DNA of 64,000 nucleotides from Thiomicrorhabdus sp. 6S3-12 (GCF_017571475.1 NZ_JAGETW010000009.1:1-64000), one strand, 5' to 3'; counted from the first letter of the stretch, positions 1 through 8,642 are shown. Made by a program: numbers and translations. The notes: generated from the sequence alone by a model not told the origin.

Positions 1-567
1 AACCTTGACGACGGTCTGAACGCTTTGACTACAGATGTTCAAGAGCTGTTGACCGGTGATCAGACATTGACCGAAGTTGTTGACAGCCTTCTGGGCGGCG
101 AGCCGGAACAAGGTACTGCCGGTTCTGCGGATCGTATCGTTGACGGAGCTACCGATCTTGTTGATCAGCTGATCGGTACCGATACCGAAAATCTTGACGA
201 CGGTCTGAACGCACTGACTACCGATGTTCAGGACTTGTTGACTGGTGAGCAGAACCTGACTGAAGTTGTCGATAGCCTGCTAGGTGGTGAGCCTGAAGAA
301 GGTACTTCCGGTTCTGCGGATCGTATCGTTGACGGAGCTACCGATCTTGTTGATCAGCTGATCGGTACCGATACCGAAAATCTTGATGACGGCCTAAATG
401 CACTCACTACCGATGTTCAGGATCTGTTAACTGGTGAGCAGACATTGACTGAAGTGGTTGACAGTCTGCTTGGTGGTGCGCCTGAGGAAGGTACTGCGGG
501 GTCGATTGATCAGGTGGTTGACGGTGCGACGGATCTGGTTGATCAGTTGCTGGGTACTGACACTACA
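1..567 (+). repeat. Three tandem 189-bp in-frame coding repeats
   Basis: Units lie at 1-189, 190-378 and 379-567, each exactly 63 codons. Units 1 and 2 are identical over roughly the last 70 bases (from the codons for GSADRIVDGA onward), while their first halves differ mainly at third positions. The third unit is more diverged at its 3' end. This pattern fits recent unit duplication or gene conversion. The array probably continues upstream of the window. Confidence 0.9.
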
Positions 568-939
568 TTTGTTGATGATACAGTTAATTCGCTGACTTCA
601 CTGGTTTCAGGCATTCTTGACGGTGATAATTTGAATCTGATTTCTCTTGATTCTGCTGTCTCTGGCGGTGTGGAAACCGAGTTTAGTTTGCTTGATGGAT
701 TGTTCGATAATTCAACTGCGCTTTCTTTGGACAGTGCGGAACTGGTAGAAGGTGAATCAGCAGACTCACTTATCACTGATCTGGAAAATCTTCTTGCAGA
801 CGGAACTAAAGAATTGACCTCTACCGCTGCGCAAGAGGGTGAAAACTTGGTTGAAACCACTACCGGTGCGATTGAAACCGTTCTTTTGGATATCAATCTG
901 TTTGGTAATAACGGAAATGATAACGGCGGATTGTTTTAA
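1..939 (+). CDS. C-terminal part of a large repetitive acidic protein (partial, 5' end outside window)
   Basis: The frame is open from base 1, so the gene starts upstream of the window and only its last 312 residues are visible. About the first 189 residues are three tandem 63-residue units rich in Asp, Leu, Thr and Gly. Each begins NLDDGLNALTTDVQ and ends with a VDGATDLVDQL block. After the repeats comes a diverged acidic region, and the protein ends in an Asn/Gly-rich tail. No Cys, transmembrane segment or enzymatic motif is visible. The regular repeats suggest an extended or coiled structural, surface or secreted protein. That is inference from composition; no family was recognised. A strong terminator follows at 1055. 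Confidence 0.8.
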   Translation, partial: NLDDGLNALTTDVQELLTGDQTLTEVVDSLLGGEPEQGTAGSADRIVDGATDLVDQLIGTDTENLDDGLNALTTDVQDLLTGEQNLTEVVDSLLGGEPEEGTSGSADRIVDGATDLVDQLIGTDTENLDDGLNALTTDVQDLLTGEQTLTEVVDSLLGGAPEEGTAGSIDQVVDGATDLVDQLLGTDTTFVDDTVNSLTSLVSGILDGDNLNLISLDSAVSGGVETEFSLLDGLFDNSTALSLDSAELVEGESADSLITDLENLLADGTKELTSTAAQEGENLVETTTGAIETVLLDINLFGNNGNDNGGLF

Positions 940-1054
940 AAACTTTTCTCAGGGAAACACCGAATAAGTTCTTATTGGCTTTTTGCAAGTTTCCCTTGGT
1001 CGGGCTACAGACAACGATAAAAACCTTTTGGTAACACGGATGTTATCACTCTTC

Positions 1055-1083
1055 AAGGCGCCAGCGGTTCGGCGCCTTTTTTT
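1055..1083 (+). terminator. Rho-independent terminator of the repetitive protein gene
   Basis: An 8-bp stem AAGGCGCC/GGCGCCTT (1055-1062 and 1071-1078) with an 8-base loop runs into a T tract. Confidence 0.9.
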
Positions 1084-1140
1084 GTTTTGGGAGCCGGAAA
1101 AGCTTTAAAATGAGCGCAAATTCCAATTTGAGATCAGTCA

Positions 1141-1830
1141 ATGCAACTTTTACGCGAACACGCGGACTTTATTATCGTAGATAAGCCTCCCGGTGTTAAC
1201 TTTCATGGCGAAGTCGACGAGAACGGCTACCAATGCGGAGTCGCAGATCTGGCGGCAAAGCAGTTCGGCTATAACAAGCTGTGGTCTGTTCATCGGCTCG
1301 ATAAAATGACTTCCGGTCTGTTGATTCTAGCTAAAAACGCCGAAGCGGCTGCTGAATTGAGTGCCATGTTCGCCGAACGTAAAATCGGCAAGTTTTATGT
1401 GGCACTGGCCGATAAAAAGCCCAAGAAAAAACAGGGATGGATAAAAGGCGATATGCTCTCGGCCAGAAGAGGCAGTTTCATGCTTGCCAAGTCAATGAAC
1501 AACCCGGCTGTTACACAGTTTATATCTACGTCGATTCAAGCGGGCCTGCGTCTATTTTTAATCAAGCCGCATACCGGAAAAACACATCAGATTCGAGTGG
1601 CTATGAAAAGTCTTGGCAGCCCGGTCATCGGAGACCGGCGGTATCAGAATTTACAGGATGCGGATCGCTATGATCGAGGCTATTTGCATGCCTATGCGTT
1701 GGATTTTAATTGGCATGGAGAGGCGATTCGCCTGTTGTGCAAACCGCAGCAGGGCGATTGGTTCAATTTGCGTGCGGTGCAAAATAAACTGGATGAATGG
1801 CAGTCTCCCTGGCTGCTCTTCAAATCATAA
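1141..1830 (+). CDS. RluA-family RNA pseudouridine synthase
   Basis: A 229-residue protein with the RluA-family catalytic core. The HRLDKMTSG motif lies at residues 51-59, so Asp54 is the expected nucleophile. The IIVDKPPG segment (11-18) and the later KPHTGKTHQIRVA segment are also typical. It lacks an N-terminal S4 domain and is shorter than RluC or RluD, so it matches the short stand-alone RluA-like subgroup. The family isomerises uridine to pseudouridine in rRNA or tRNA; the target base here cannot be told. The next gene begins just after its stop, so the two are probably co-transcribed. Confidence 0.88.
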   Translation: MQLLREHADFIIVDKPPGVNFHGEVDENGYQCGVADLAAKQFGYNKLWSVHRLDKMTSGLLILAKNAEAAAELSAMFAERKIGKFYVALADKKPKKKQGWIKGDMLSARRGSFMLAKSMNNPAVTQFISTSIQAGLRLFLIKPHTGKTHQIRVAMKSLGSPVIGDRRYQNLQDADRYDRGYLHAYALDFNWHGEAIRLLCKPQQGDWFNLRAVQNKLDEWQSPWLLFKS

Positions 1831-1844
1831 TGGGATATGAAAAA

Positions 1845-2285
1845 ATGGCTCTGAAAGAGAGATTCTGGGAAACAAAGACGCTTGACGAAATGAGCAACGA
1901 AGAGTGGGAAGCGGTATGCGACGGTTGCGGTCTGTGCTGTCTTACCAAACTGCAGGATGAAGAGACGGACGAGATCGTTTATACCCGTGTGGTTTGTCCT
2001 TATTCGGATCCGAAGACGGCACAATGCACCGACTATGCCAACCGTTCGACCAATGTCCCGACCTGCGTCCAATTGACTCGAGAGCGGGTTGCCGAATTCG
2101 ATTGGCTGCCGGATACCTGCGCTTATCGGATTCTATATCGAGGACAACCGTTGCCGCAATGGCATCCGCTTGTTTCTGGGACAAGAGAAAGCGTCGCCGA
2201 AGCCGGTGTTGGCCTGCTAGCGATTCCTGTGGTGGTTGATAGCGGCGATCTGGATTATGAAGATTATCTTATCGAGCATCTTTAA
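1845..2285 (+). CDS. YcgN-family cysteine cluster protein
   Basis: A 146-residue protein matching the YcgN/UPF0260 family. It has a FWETKTLDEM opening, the CDGCGLCC cluster (Cys25, 28, 31, 32), further cysteines at 51, 61 and 74, and the LPDTCAYR and WHPL segments seen in E. coli YcgN. The cysteines are thought to bind a metal or Fe-S centre; the family function is not established. The frame extends upstream to 1797, but those residues would overlap the preceding gene. The ATG at 1845 has GGGA nine bases before it and matches the family's N terminus, so it was preferred. An ATG at 1830 is the alternative. Confidence 0.85.
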   Translation: MALKERFWETKTLDEMSNEEWEAVCDGCGLCCLTKLQDEETDEIVYTRVVCPYSDPKTAQCTDYANRSTNVPTCVQLTRERVAEFDWLPDTCAYRILYRGQPLPQWHPLVSGTRESVAEAGVGLLAIPVVVDSGDLDYEDYLIEHL

Positions 2286-2499
2286 AGGCGTTTAGAAGGT
2301 ATAAGCATAAGATGCGGGGGCTTGAATCCGTTTTTTCCGGGGACAATTAAGAAATAAATAAATAGCTGGGCACTGATAAAAATAATTGATTTCAGTATGA
2401 TTATTTTGAATTGGTGATTTTATCCTTTAGCCTTGAATATAAGAGTATTCTTTATTTAAAGAATTCTGATAGGTTTATACATAAAAATAAGGATAAAAA

Positions 2500-3264
2500 A
2501 TGCAGCAAGAAAAAACGACGTGGCTTAATCTGCTCAGCGTCTCTTTGCCGGTTAAGGCACTTTTTACGGGCTATCTCCTGGTTGTCGGTCTCGGGCTTCT
2601 GATGGCCGGCGCCCAGATTATGTTGACGCACGGTATGGCCGACGGAAAATTCGGTTTATCGGTAGATGACATCGTTTACAGCTATTACGGAAATCGTGAA
2701 GGTTCCAAGCTGGAATCGAAACTCAACGGTTCTATGAAAGACAAGGCTACGCCGGAAGAGAATCTGACCATGATCAAATGGGCGCGTACCGGTGCTTCCG
2801 AAGAGGAATGGAAAAGCACGATCAAGCCGATTGTGGACAGCAAATGCGCGGTTTGTCATGCCCATATCGATGCGCTTCCGAACGTTACCCAGTTCAAGAC
2901 GATGAAAGAGATCGCCAAAGTCGATGAAGGTGCTTCGGTCAGCGCGCTGACTCGAGTTTCGCACATCCACCTTTTCGGTATCGCGTTCATCTTTTTCTTT
3001 ATCGGGCTGATTTTCTCGATGTCGGTCGGATTTAACCCTTGGCTTAAAGCTTTATTGATTTTTACTCCGTTTGCTTTTTTGATTGTCGATATCGCCTCCT
3101 GGTGGCTGACGAAAATCAATCCGAATTTTGCCTATTTTGTCATTATCGGCGGGTTTGGTTATTCTCTCGCGTCGACGGTGATGATTTTCTCGTCGTTATA
3201 TCAGATGTGGGTTATGCCATGGCGCGGGCAGCAGAGTGAACAGAATACCTGGAAAGACTCCTGA
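2500..3264 (+). CDS. Membrane protein with a single haem-c binding site
   Basis: 254 residues. A first hydrophobic segment (about 20-41) is followed by an exported stretch of about 110 residues carrying one CxxCH haem-c motif (Cys116, Cys119, His120), then three further membrane segments (about 157-178, 183-206, 212-236). A VSHIHLFG motif (His155, His157) sits at the mouth of the second segment and could supply haem or metal ligands. The layout suggests a small membrane-anchored cytochrome involved in respiratory electron transfer or redox sensing. I do not recognise a named family. The start has AAGGA upstream. The gene stands alone between AT-rich DNA and a terminator. Confidence 0.75.
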   Translation: MQQEKTTWLNLLSVSLPVKALFTGYLLVVGLGLLMAGAQIMLTHGMADGKFGLSVDDIVYSYYGNREGSKLESKLNGSMKDKATPEENLTMIKWARTGASEEEWKSTIKPIVDSKCAVCHAHIDALPNVTQFKTMKEIAKVDEGASVSALTRVSHIHLFGIAFIFFFIGLIFSMSVGFNPWLKALLIFTPFAFLIVDIASWWLTKINPNFAYFVIIGGFGYSLASTVMIFSSLYQMWVMPWRGQQSEQNTWKDS

Positions 3265-3320
3265 ATCGGCATTGGTTTTAGGCCGTACTGGAGCGCAGCA
3301 AAAATAAATCTCCGCATACA

Positions 3321-3358
3321 AAAAAGCCGCCGAGTTTTTCAACTTAGGCGGCTTTTTT
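3321..3358. terminator. Bidirectional rho-independent terminator
   Basis: An A tract, a GCCGCC/GGCGGC stem (3326-3331 and 3347-3352) and a T tract. It lies between two convergent genes, the haem-c membrane protein (+) and slyD (-), and can serve both. Confidence 0.88.
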
Positions 3359-3381
3359 ATGAACGCGGAAAATTCCCGAAA

Positions 3382-3861
3382 TCAGTGGTGGTGTCCACCT
3401 TCTCCGTGCGCATGTCCATGTTCAATTTCTTCATCTGTCGCAGCACGTACGCCGGTGATTTCGATTTCAAATGTCAGGTCTACGCCAGCCAACGGGTGGT
3501 TGCCGTCAACAGTCACGTTTTCACCTTCGATTTTGGTCACTTCCACCGAGTGCATGCCGTGCTCGGACTGAGCTTCGAAACGCATGCCGACTTCAATCTG
3601 CTCAACACCTTGGAACATAGCGCTAGGTACGGTTTGTACCAGCTGTTCGACACGTTCTCCGTAACCTTCAGCAGCAGGAACCTGAGCGGTGAATTTATCA
3701 CCGACTTTTTTACCTTCCATCTGCTTTTCCAGTCCCGGGATAATATTACCGTGGCCGTGCAGATAAGCCAGAGGATTGCCGTTCGATGCATCCAGGGTTT
3801 CTCCTGCATCATTGCTCAGGGTGTATTCGAATAGGCCAACGATATCTTTTGTAATATTCAT
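3382..3861 (-). CDS. slyD: SlyD-type FKBP peptidyl-prolyl isomerase
   Basis: 159 residues starting MNITKD. The FKBP domain has the SlyD arrangement: a short N-terminal FKBP half (GLFEYTLSNDAGETLD), the LHGHGNIIPGLE segment, an inserted IF chaperone domain in the middle, and the second FKBP half ending in EIEITGVRAAT. The tail is His-rich (HGHAHGEGGHHH), as in metal-binding SlyD proteins that supply Ni(II) to hydrogenases. It acts as a cytoplasmic prolyl isomerase, chaperone and possible nickel store. The frame runs four codons further upstream to a TTG, but the ATG at 3861 has GGAAC at suitable spacing and matches family N termini. Confidence 0.92.
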   Translation of the reverse strand: MNITKDIVGLFEYTLSNDAGETLDASNGNPLAYLHGHGNIIPGLEKQMEGKKVGDKFTAQVPAAEGYGERVEQLVQTVPSAMFQGVEQIEVGMRFEAQSEHGMHSVEVTKIEGENVTVDGNHPLAGVDLTFEIEITGVRAATDEEIEHGHAHGEGGHHH

Positions 3862-3989
3862 AAGATGTTCCAAGTTTTGTCGCTTTAAAAAGTTCTAAAA
3901 CCGTTATCATACAGATTCGAATGTTTAAAAGCACATTTCTGCAAACATTTTCCAAACAGCACTCGATAAATAACTAAGGAGATAACAGG

Positions 3990-4412
3990 ATGTTATGGCT
4001 TAAAACTTTTCATATTCTGTTTATGATGTCGTGGATGGCGGGGATTTTTTATCTGCCGAGAATTTTCGTGCATTTTGTTGAAGGCAAGGAAGCGGGACAG
4101 GATGTTACCCGTCTGGCGACTATGGCGGAAAAACTCTATAAGTTTATGACCATTATGATGATGCTGGCCATCGGTACCGGTCTTTGGCTCTGGTTCGCCT
4201 ATTTTCCGCTGGCGAAGGATATGGGATGGCTTCATGCCAAGATTGTCGTAGTGGTGTTGCTGTTGGTCTACCATATGTGGACCAAGCGTCGCATGTTGGA
4301 GATGCAGGAAGGGCATCTGGATCACAGCGGAGTCTATTACCGTTGGGCAAATGAAATTCCGTTGTTGCTGGCGATTGCGATTCTGATTCTTGTGGTCGTA
4401 AAACCGTTTTAA
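3990..4412 (+). CDS. hemJ: HemJ-type protoporphyrinogen IX oxidase
   Basis: A 140-residue membrane protein of the HemJ family (previously TIGR00701/UPF0093), with about four hydrophobic helices. It begins MLWLKTFHILFMMSWMAGIF and has the FYLPRIFVHF segment and the LHAKIVVV segment, which hold the family's conserved His and Lys residues. HemJ oxidises protoporphyrinogen IX to protoporphyrin IX in haem synthesis in bacteria lacking HemG or HemY. A strong AAGGAG Shine-Dalgarno precedes the ATG. It is a single-gene unit followed by two hairpin terminators. Confidence 0.9.
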   Translation: MLWLKTFHILFMMSWMAGIFYLPRIFVHFVEGKEAGQDVTRLATMAEKLYKFMTIMMMLAIGTGLWLWFAYFPLAKDMGWLHAKIVVVVLLLVYHMWTKRRMLEMQEGHLDHSGVYYRWANEIPLLLAIAILILVVVKPF

Positions 4413-4445
4413 TTTACGCCGGTAGCTACCAGCAGATAAAAGAAA

Positions 4446-4488
4446 AGCCGGGCTGCAGAAACAGACCCGGCTTAAAAAAGGCGTGAGC
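4446..4488 (-). terminator. Hairpin terminator, best oriented for the minus-strand TonB receptor gene
   Basis: An AGCCGGG/CCCGGCT stem (4446-4452 and 4476-4482). Read on the minus strand it is followed by a T-rich tract (TTTTCTTTT); on the plus strand the following sequence is A-rich. Confidence 0.6.
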
Positions 4489-4543
4489 TAAACGATTTAG
4501 GCTTTTAGGAGAGTGTTAATCCGTTTAAGTCATGCCTGTCAAA

Positions 4544-4566
4544 GCCCCGTTCAAGGGGCGTTTTGT
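4544..4566 (+). terminator. Hairpin terminator between hemJ and the TonB receptor
   Basis: A 5-bp GCCCC/GGGGC stem (4544-4548 and 4555-4559) followed by GTTTTGTTCTT on the plus strand. Confidence 0.55.
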
Positions 4567-4590
4567 TCTTAGGAGCACTTTTTGTATTGA

Positions 4591-6720
4591 TCAGAAAGTC
4601 AGCTTCGTCCCGGTATACACCAGTCGCCCGCGCAGCGGCCCCCATATATGGCCGACATCCCAGTCGGAACTTCCGGCATCGGCGCCGTCATAGAATAGCG
4701 GCGAATCGCCTTCTCCTGTCTGGGTGTAGTCGGTAATATTGTTGACACCGGCATACACCTGCCAGTTTTTGCTGATCTCTTTGGCGATGCGAATGTCCGC
4801 TGTGACATAAGCCGGAGAGTGGTCGCCTTTGGAATCGACACCATTTGCCTGATTATAATGATCGAAATAAGCGGCATTCTGGTAGTCGTTGTAGTCTCGC
4901 TCGCCAATAGCGGTGACCGTCAGATTCATCTCCCAGCCGTGGCCTTCGTAATCCAGCATCAGTTTGGCGCGCTCCTCAACCGGTATGACTCCAAAAGTAT
5001 CTCGGTAGGCACGGTCATATTGGAACATCTCGAAACTGGCACCGATCGACCAGTGCGGTGTCAGCTGGTGCGACGCGATAATGTCAGCATGCACGACCTG
5101 TCCGCTCTGATCCGAATTGACCAGTGTCGGACGGGTATAATTATCGGCGTCGATATAGGTTAGGTTATCGACCTTGGCCCAGGAGATTGTGGTTTCGAAA
5201 AGTGTTTCCGCGTCGTTATAGTTAAGTGCGTAGTGCAGGTTAGTCGACTTTTCCAGTTTATCGACATCAACCCCGAAACCGTCATCGAGAATGCCGTGAT
5301 CCGCTTCAAAGAACTGTAACGGCACACGGTAACCTTTACCGGCCGAGAGTCTAGAAGTCCAGTTGAAGTTATGATCGTATCGCAGGTGCGCGCGTGGTGC
5401 GATCATGGTTTCGTTAAAGGTTTTGTTCTGATCGACAAAATCGACATCAATCTGGTCGATACGCAAAGCGGTGGCCAGCTCCAGTTTACTGCTCGGCGTC
5501 CAGGTGTCGCGGATATAGATCCCGTTGGCTTGCATGTCGTAAGAGTCGTCGGCAGGGTGGGTTCCACCAGTCGATTCGGATCGCATCTTATCCAGCTTCA
5601 TATCGGTTCCGAAGGTGAGCTGATGCTCGTCACTGGCAAAATAGTCACCGCGGGCATCCAGATAGATAATCTCCTGTTCCGCTTTGTAGGTGGTCGGTTC
5701 ATAGATTGCGTCCATGCTGGATTCGACAAAAGAGCCTGTCAGGCGTGTCTGCAGATTCTCGTTGCGATCGGAGTACCATTTCGCCGTTAGGCTACGCTTT
5801 TCGGACTGGATGTTCTCGAGAAAATCGCGGGCCGTCGTTGTACTGTCAGGGGTGTTGTTGATTGAATCGTCGGTAAAGCCCGGTTCGTCAGTAGCTTCCT
5901 GAGTGCGGGCGTCATTCCGCGATCCGGCCAATGGCGATCCAACGACAGGTCCGCCGAAAATTTCCGACTGCTGGTCTTCGACGCGGAATTCAAGGCGGTT
6001 GTTGGTGTCGATCTGATGCCATAATTGCGCATTCAGCGCTCGATTTTCCAGTGCAGGGGATTCATTGACCCAGTTATCATCCTGATCGTACTGATCGAGA
6101 TTATCGCTTTGTGCGGAAACCGCCAAAGCCGTTTTACCGTCTTTGGAGACTTTACTGCCGGAGATTTGATACTTGCGGTATTCCTGATTCCCCTGCGACA
6201 GGTCGACAACCAGACGATCTTCTCTGGGGGCGCTGGTGACGACATTAACGACTCCGCCGATCGCTTCGGGGGCAATCAGAGAAGGGCCGGCGCCACGGGA
6301 TATTTCAATGGAGCTGACACCCGCCATCGGAATTGCATCGAAACCGTAGAAGCCTTCTACGATCGAACTGTTCGGCACGCCGTTGGTCATCAAAGTCGTA
6401 TGCTCGCCTTTGAGCCCGTTAAGCATAATGCGTTTTACGCCGCACATAGAGCATTCGTTACTTACACGCACGCCCGGTTCGTCGGCAATGGCCTGAGCCA
6501 GATTGGCCGCCTGTTTTTGCTCGATCTTTTTCGATGAAACGCTTTCGGTATGCACAGTGTCATCTTTTACTTCAAGCATTTGCGATTTGGATTGAAGGTT
6601 TGTTTCCTCTACGGTAACCGTATTTAGTTCGGTTCCGGCCTGTGCCGTGCCGGTAAAGCCAATGAATAGGGCAATCTGTAAAGGTTTAAGTCTGATTAAA
6701 CTAGGACGGGTAAACGGCAT
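4591..6720 (-). CDS. TonB-dependent outer-membrane receptor with a CxxC plug
   Basis: 709 residues: a signal peptide (cleavage near AQA-GTEL, about residue 28), a plug domain (about 50-165) and a long beta-barrel ending in Phe, as is usual for outer-membrane barrels. The plug contains Cys90 and Cys93 (ECSMCG) just before a RIMLNGLKGEHT segment, then SRGAGPSLIAPEAIGGVVNVVT, the classic plug end. TonB receptors import iron chelates, haem, cobalamin or other metal complexes using the proton-motive force. The substrate here is unknown. A Fur-like box about 85 bases upstream points to iron control. It is divergent from a small Cys-rich gene sharing the intergenic region. Confidence 0.9.
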   Translation of the reverse strand: MPFTRPSLIRLKPLQIALFIGFTGTAQAGTELNTVTVEETNLQSKSQMLEVKDDTVHTESVSSKKIEQKQAANLAQAIADEPGVRVSNECSMCGVKRIMLNGLKGEHTTLMTNGVPNSSIVEGFYGFDAIPMAGVSSIEISRGAGPSLIAPEAIGGVVNVVTSAPREDRLVVDLSQGNQEYRKYQISGSKVSKDGKTALAVSAQSDNLDQYDQDDNWVNESPALENRALNAQLWHQIDTNNRLEFRVEDQQSEIFGGPVVGSPLAGSRNDARTQEATDEPGFTDDSINNTPDSTTTARDFLENIQSEKRSLTAKWYSDRNENLQTRLTGSFVESSMDAIYEPTTYKAEQEIIYLDARGDYFASDEHQLTFGTDMKLDKMRSESTGGTHPADDSYDMQANGIYIRDTWTPSSKLELATALRIDQIDVDFVDQNKTFNETMIAPRAHLRYDHNFNWTSRLSAGKGYRVPLQFFEADHGILDDGFGVDVDKLEKSTNLHYALNYNDAETLFETTISWAKVDNLTYIDADNYTRPTLVNSDQSGQVVHADIIASHQLTPHWSIGASFEMFQYDRAYRDTFGVIPVEERAKLMLDYEGHGWEMNLTVTAIGERDYNDYQNAAYFDHYNQANGVDSKGDHSPAYVTADIRIAKEISKNWQVYAGVNNITDYTQTGEGDSPLFYDGADAGSSDWDVGHIWGPLRGRLVYTGTKLTF

Positions 6721-6802
6721 TCTATTTCCTGTTTGTCTTATCGTTGTTAAATATTTGTATTAAGTTCTAGAGCTTATCTTTGCTTTTCTTTATAAACGTA
6801 AG

Positions 6803-6821
6803 CTTAATGAGAATGATTTGT
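6803..6821. promoter_or_regulatory. Putative Fur box near the TonB receptor start
   Basis: Contains AATGAGAATGATT, matching about 12 of 19 positions of the consensus GATAATGATAATCATTATC by eye. It lies 83 bases upstream of the TonB receptor start codon. Confidence 0.55.
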
Positions 6822-6858
6822 GTTTGCTATTTTGTTGATTGGGGTTGCAAAAGTCAAG

Positions 6859-6877
6859 CGAAATGATAATAATTACT
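6859..6877. promoter_or_regulatory. Putative Fur box upstream of the Cys-rich small protein
   Basis: The core ATGATAATAATTA matches about 13 of 19 Fur consensus positions by eye. It lies in an AT-rich promoter-like stretch 38 bases before the ATG at 6915. With the box at 6803 it would place both divergent genes under iron control. Confidence 0.6.
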
Positions 6878-6914
6878 ATTAATAATATGTATTAAGGTTC
6901 CAGGAGGTTTCTTT

Positions 6915-7172
6915 ATGAGTCCTAAAATTCATTATTTGCGGTCTTCACAGCAGTTGGAGACAACAGAGGTTCAGGCAGACGAGTTGGCCGTGGCACTGCC
7001 GGCGCATATCCTTGAGCGTTTGATTCGTGAGGGGGCGATTCGCCCGAGTGAGTTGCGTCCTTTGCATTCGCAGGCCAAGCAGGAAATCAAAAAGTTTTGT
7101 CTAAGCGCCTGTCAAGGGCGTGACTGCGTCAGCTGTATTTTCAGAAATAAGTGCCACTTCAGGGAAGAGTAA
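6915..7172 (+). CDS. Small cysteine-rich protein of unknown function, Fur-type promoter
   Basis: 85 residues with a very strong AGGAGG Shine-Dalgarno. The middle (about 28-60) looks helical and charged. The C terminus has five cysteines (Cys62, 66, 71, 74 and 80), arranged C-x3-C-x4-C-x2-C-x5-C, suited to a metal or Fe-S centre. There is no signal peptide or membrane segment, so it is probably cytoplasmic. It is divergent from a TonB receptor across two Fur-like boxes, so a role in iron or haem handling or sensing is likely by context. I do not recognise the family; it does not resemble HemP or bacterioferritin-associated ferredoxin. Confidence 0.75.
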   Translation: MSPKIHYLRSSQQLETTEVQADELAVALPAHILERLIREGAIRPSELRPLHSQAKQEIKKFCLSACQGRDCVSCIFRNKCHFREE

Positions 7173-7268
7173 TTTCATAAGCGTCGGTTTTGATACCGAG
7201 GAGTAACTATCGTTAGCAAAGGGTTTGGGCTAAAATAGCGCCACGAATTTTAAGCAGTGGTGGAAATT

Positions 7269-8642
7269 ATGTCTAAACAGAATCCTACGATCGGTGTTAT
7301 CAGTCTCGGTTGTCCGAAAGCGACGGTCGATACCGAGCGTATTCTGACTCAATTGCGTACCGAAGGGTATCAGCTGACTAACAGCTATGAAGACGCCGAT
7401 ACGGTTATCGTCAATACGTGCGGTTTTATTGACAGCGCCGTTCAGGAATCTCTGGACACCATTGGCGAAGCCCTGGAAGAGAACGGTAAAGTCATTGTTA
7501 CCGGGTGTCTGGGCGCGAAAGAAGATGTGATTACCGACGTCCACCCGAAAGTACTGGCTGTTTCAGGCCCGGCCGCTTATCAGGAAGTGGTTCAGGCGGT
7601 GCATGACGTGGTTCCGCCTCCACAGCACAATCCGTTTGTCGATCTGGTTCCGCCACAGGGTGTTAAGCTGACGCCGAAACATTACGCCTATCTGAAAATT
7701 TCCGAGGGTTGTAACCATCGTTGTACCTTCTGCATCATTCCGTCAATGCGCGGCGATCTGGTCAGCCGTCCTGTAGCCGATGTTATTTCTGAGGCAAAAC
7801 GTCTTAAAGAGGCCGGGGTTAAAGAGTTGTTGGTGGTGTCGCAGGATACCGCCGCTTACGGTGTCGATGTTAAATACAAAACCGATTTTGCCGAAGGGCG
7901 CCCGACGAAAACTTCTATGGTCGGTCTCTGCGAAGCTTTGGGTGAAATGGGTGGCGTCGACAATTTCTGGGTCCGTTTACACTATGTTTATCCTTACCCG
8001 AATGTCGAGGAAGTGATTCCGCTGATGGCAGAAGGGAAAATCCTACCGTATCTGGATATGCCGTTGCAGCACGCCAATGCGCGCGTGCTGAAAGCGATGA
8101 AGCGTCCCGGTAATGTCGACAGAACCTTGGAACGCATCAAAAAATGGCGCGAGCAGGTACCGAACCTGACGATCCGCTCGACCTTTATTGTCGGTTTCCC
8201 GGGAGAAACCGAGGAAGAGTTTCAGGAACTACTGGACTTCTTAGAAGAGGCGCAATTGGATCGCGTCGGCTGTTTCCAGTATTCGCCGGTGGAAGGGGCG
8301 GTTGCCAACGAACTGGCCGAACCTGTTCCGGATGAAGTTAAACAGGATCGCTGGGAGCGCTTTATGGAAACCCAGCAGCGCATTTCCGCTGCAAAGATGC
8401 AGGCCAAAGTGGGGCAGACGATGCAGGTTCTGGTCGATGAAATCGATGATCAGGGGGCGGTTGCTCGTTCTATGGCGGATGCGCCGGAAATCGACGGTCT
8501 GGTCTTTATCGAGGACGGACATCACCTGCAGCCGGGGCAGTTTGTTCAGGTTGAGATTGTCGCCGCTGACGCCTATGATCTTTGGGCTAAGCCGGTGGAA
8601 GAGTTTGCCGAGCAGGAAACCTCTTTTATCGAACTCGGATAA
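7269..8642 (+). CDS. rimO: Ribosomal protein S12 methylthiotransferase RimO
   Basis: 457 residues from the ATG at 7269, which has GGTGGA just upstream; GTG codons at 7257 and 7260 are less likely. Three domains are visible: an N-terminal UPF0004 domain with cluster-binding cysteines ([23 protein letters not shown]), a radical SAM domain with CxxxCxxC (Cys148, 152, 155, in GCNHRCTFC), and a C-terminal TRAM domain. RimO methylthiolates the conserved Asp of ribosomal protein S12 using two 4Fe-4S clusters. It is distinguished from MiaB by the S12-type N terminus (ISLGCPK) and length. It is a single-gene unit ended by a terminator. Confidence 0.93.
   Translation: MSKQNPTIGVISLGCPKATVDTERILTQLRTEGYQLTNSYEDADTVIVNTCGFIDSAVQESLDTIGEALEENGKVIVTGCLGAKEDVITDVHPKVLAVSGPAAYQEVVQAVHDVVPPPQHNPFVDLVPPQGVKLTPKHYAYLKISEGCNHRCTFCIIPSMRGDLVSRPVADVISEAKRLKEAGVKELLVVSQDTAAYGVDVKYKTDFAEGRPTKTSMVGLCEALGEMGGVDNFWVRLHYVYPYPNVEEVIPLMAEGKILPYLDMPLQHANARVLKAMKRPGNVDRTLERIKKWREQVPNLTIRSTFIVGFPGETEEEFQELLDFLEEAQLDRVGCFQYSPVEGAVANELAEPVPDEVKQDRWERFMETQQRISAAKMQAKVGQTMQVLVDEIDDQGAVARSMADAPEIDGLVFIEDGHHLQPGQFVQVEIVAADAYDLWAKPVEEFAEQETSFIELG

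Noticed and set aside
543-896. Minus-strand ORF in the repetitive protein
   Set aside because: Ser-rich antisense of an acidic Thr/Asp-rich gene; typical shadow.
2330-2480. Possible FNR-type site (TTGATTTCAGTATGA) before the haem-c membrane protein
   Set aside because: The second half-site is poor relative to ATCAA.
2411-2602. 63-codon plus-strand ORF in the leader of the haem-c membrane protein
   Set aside because: Lys/Ile-rich translation in AT-rich DNA, with a weak start, overlapping the real gene in another frame.
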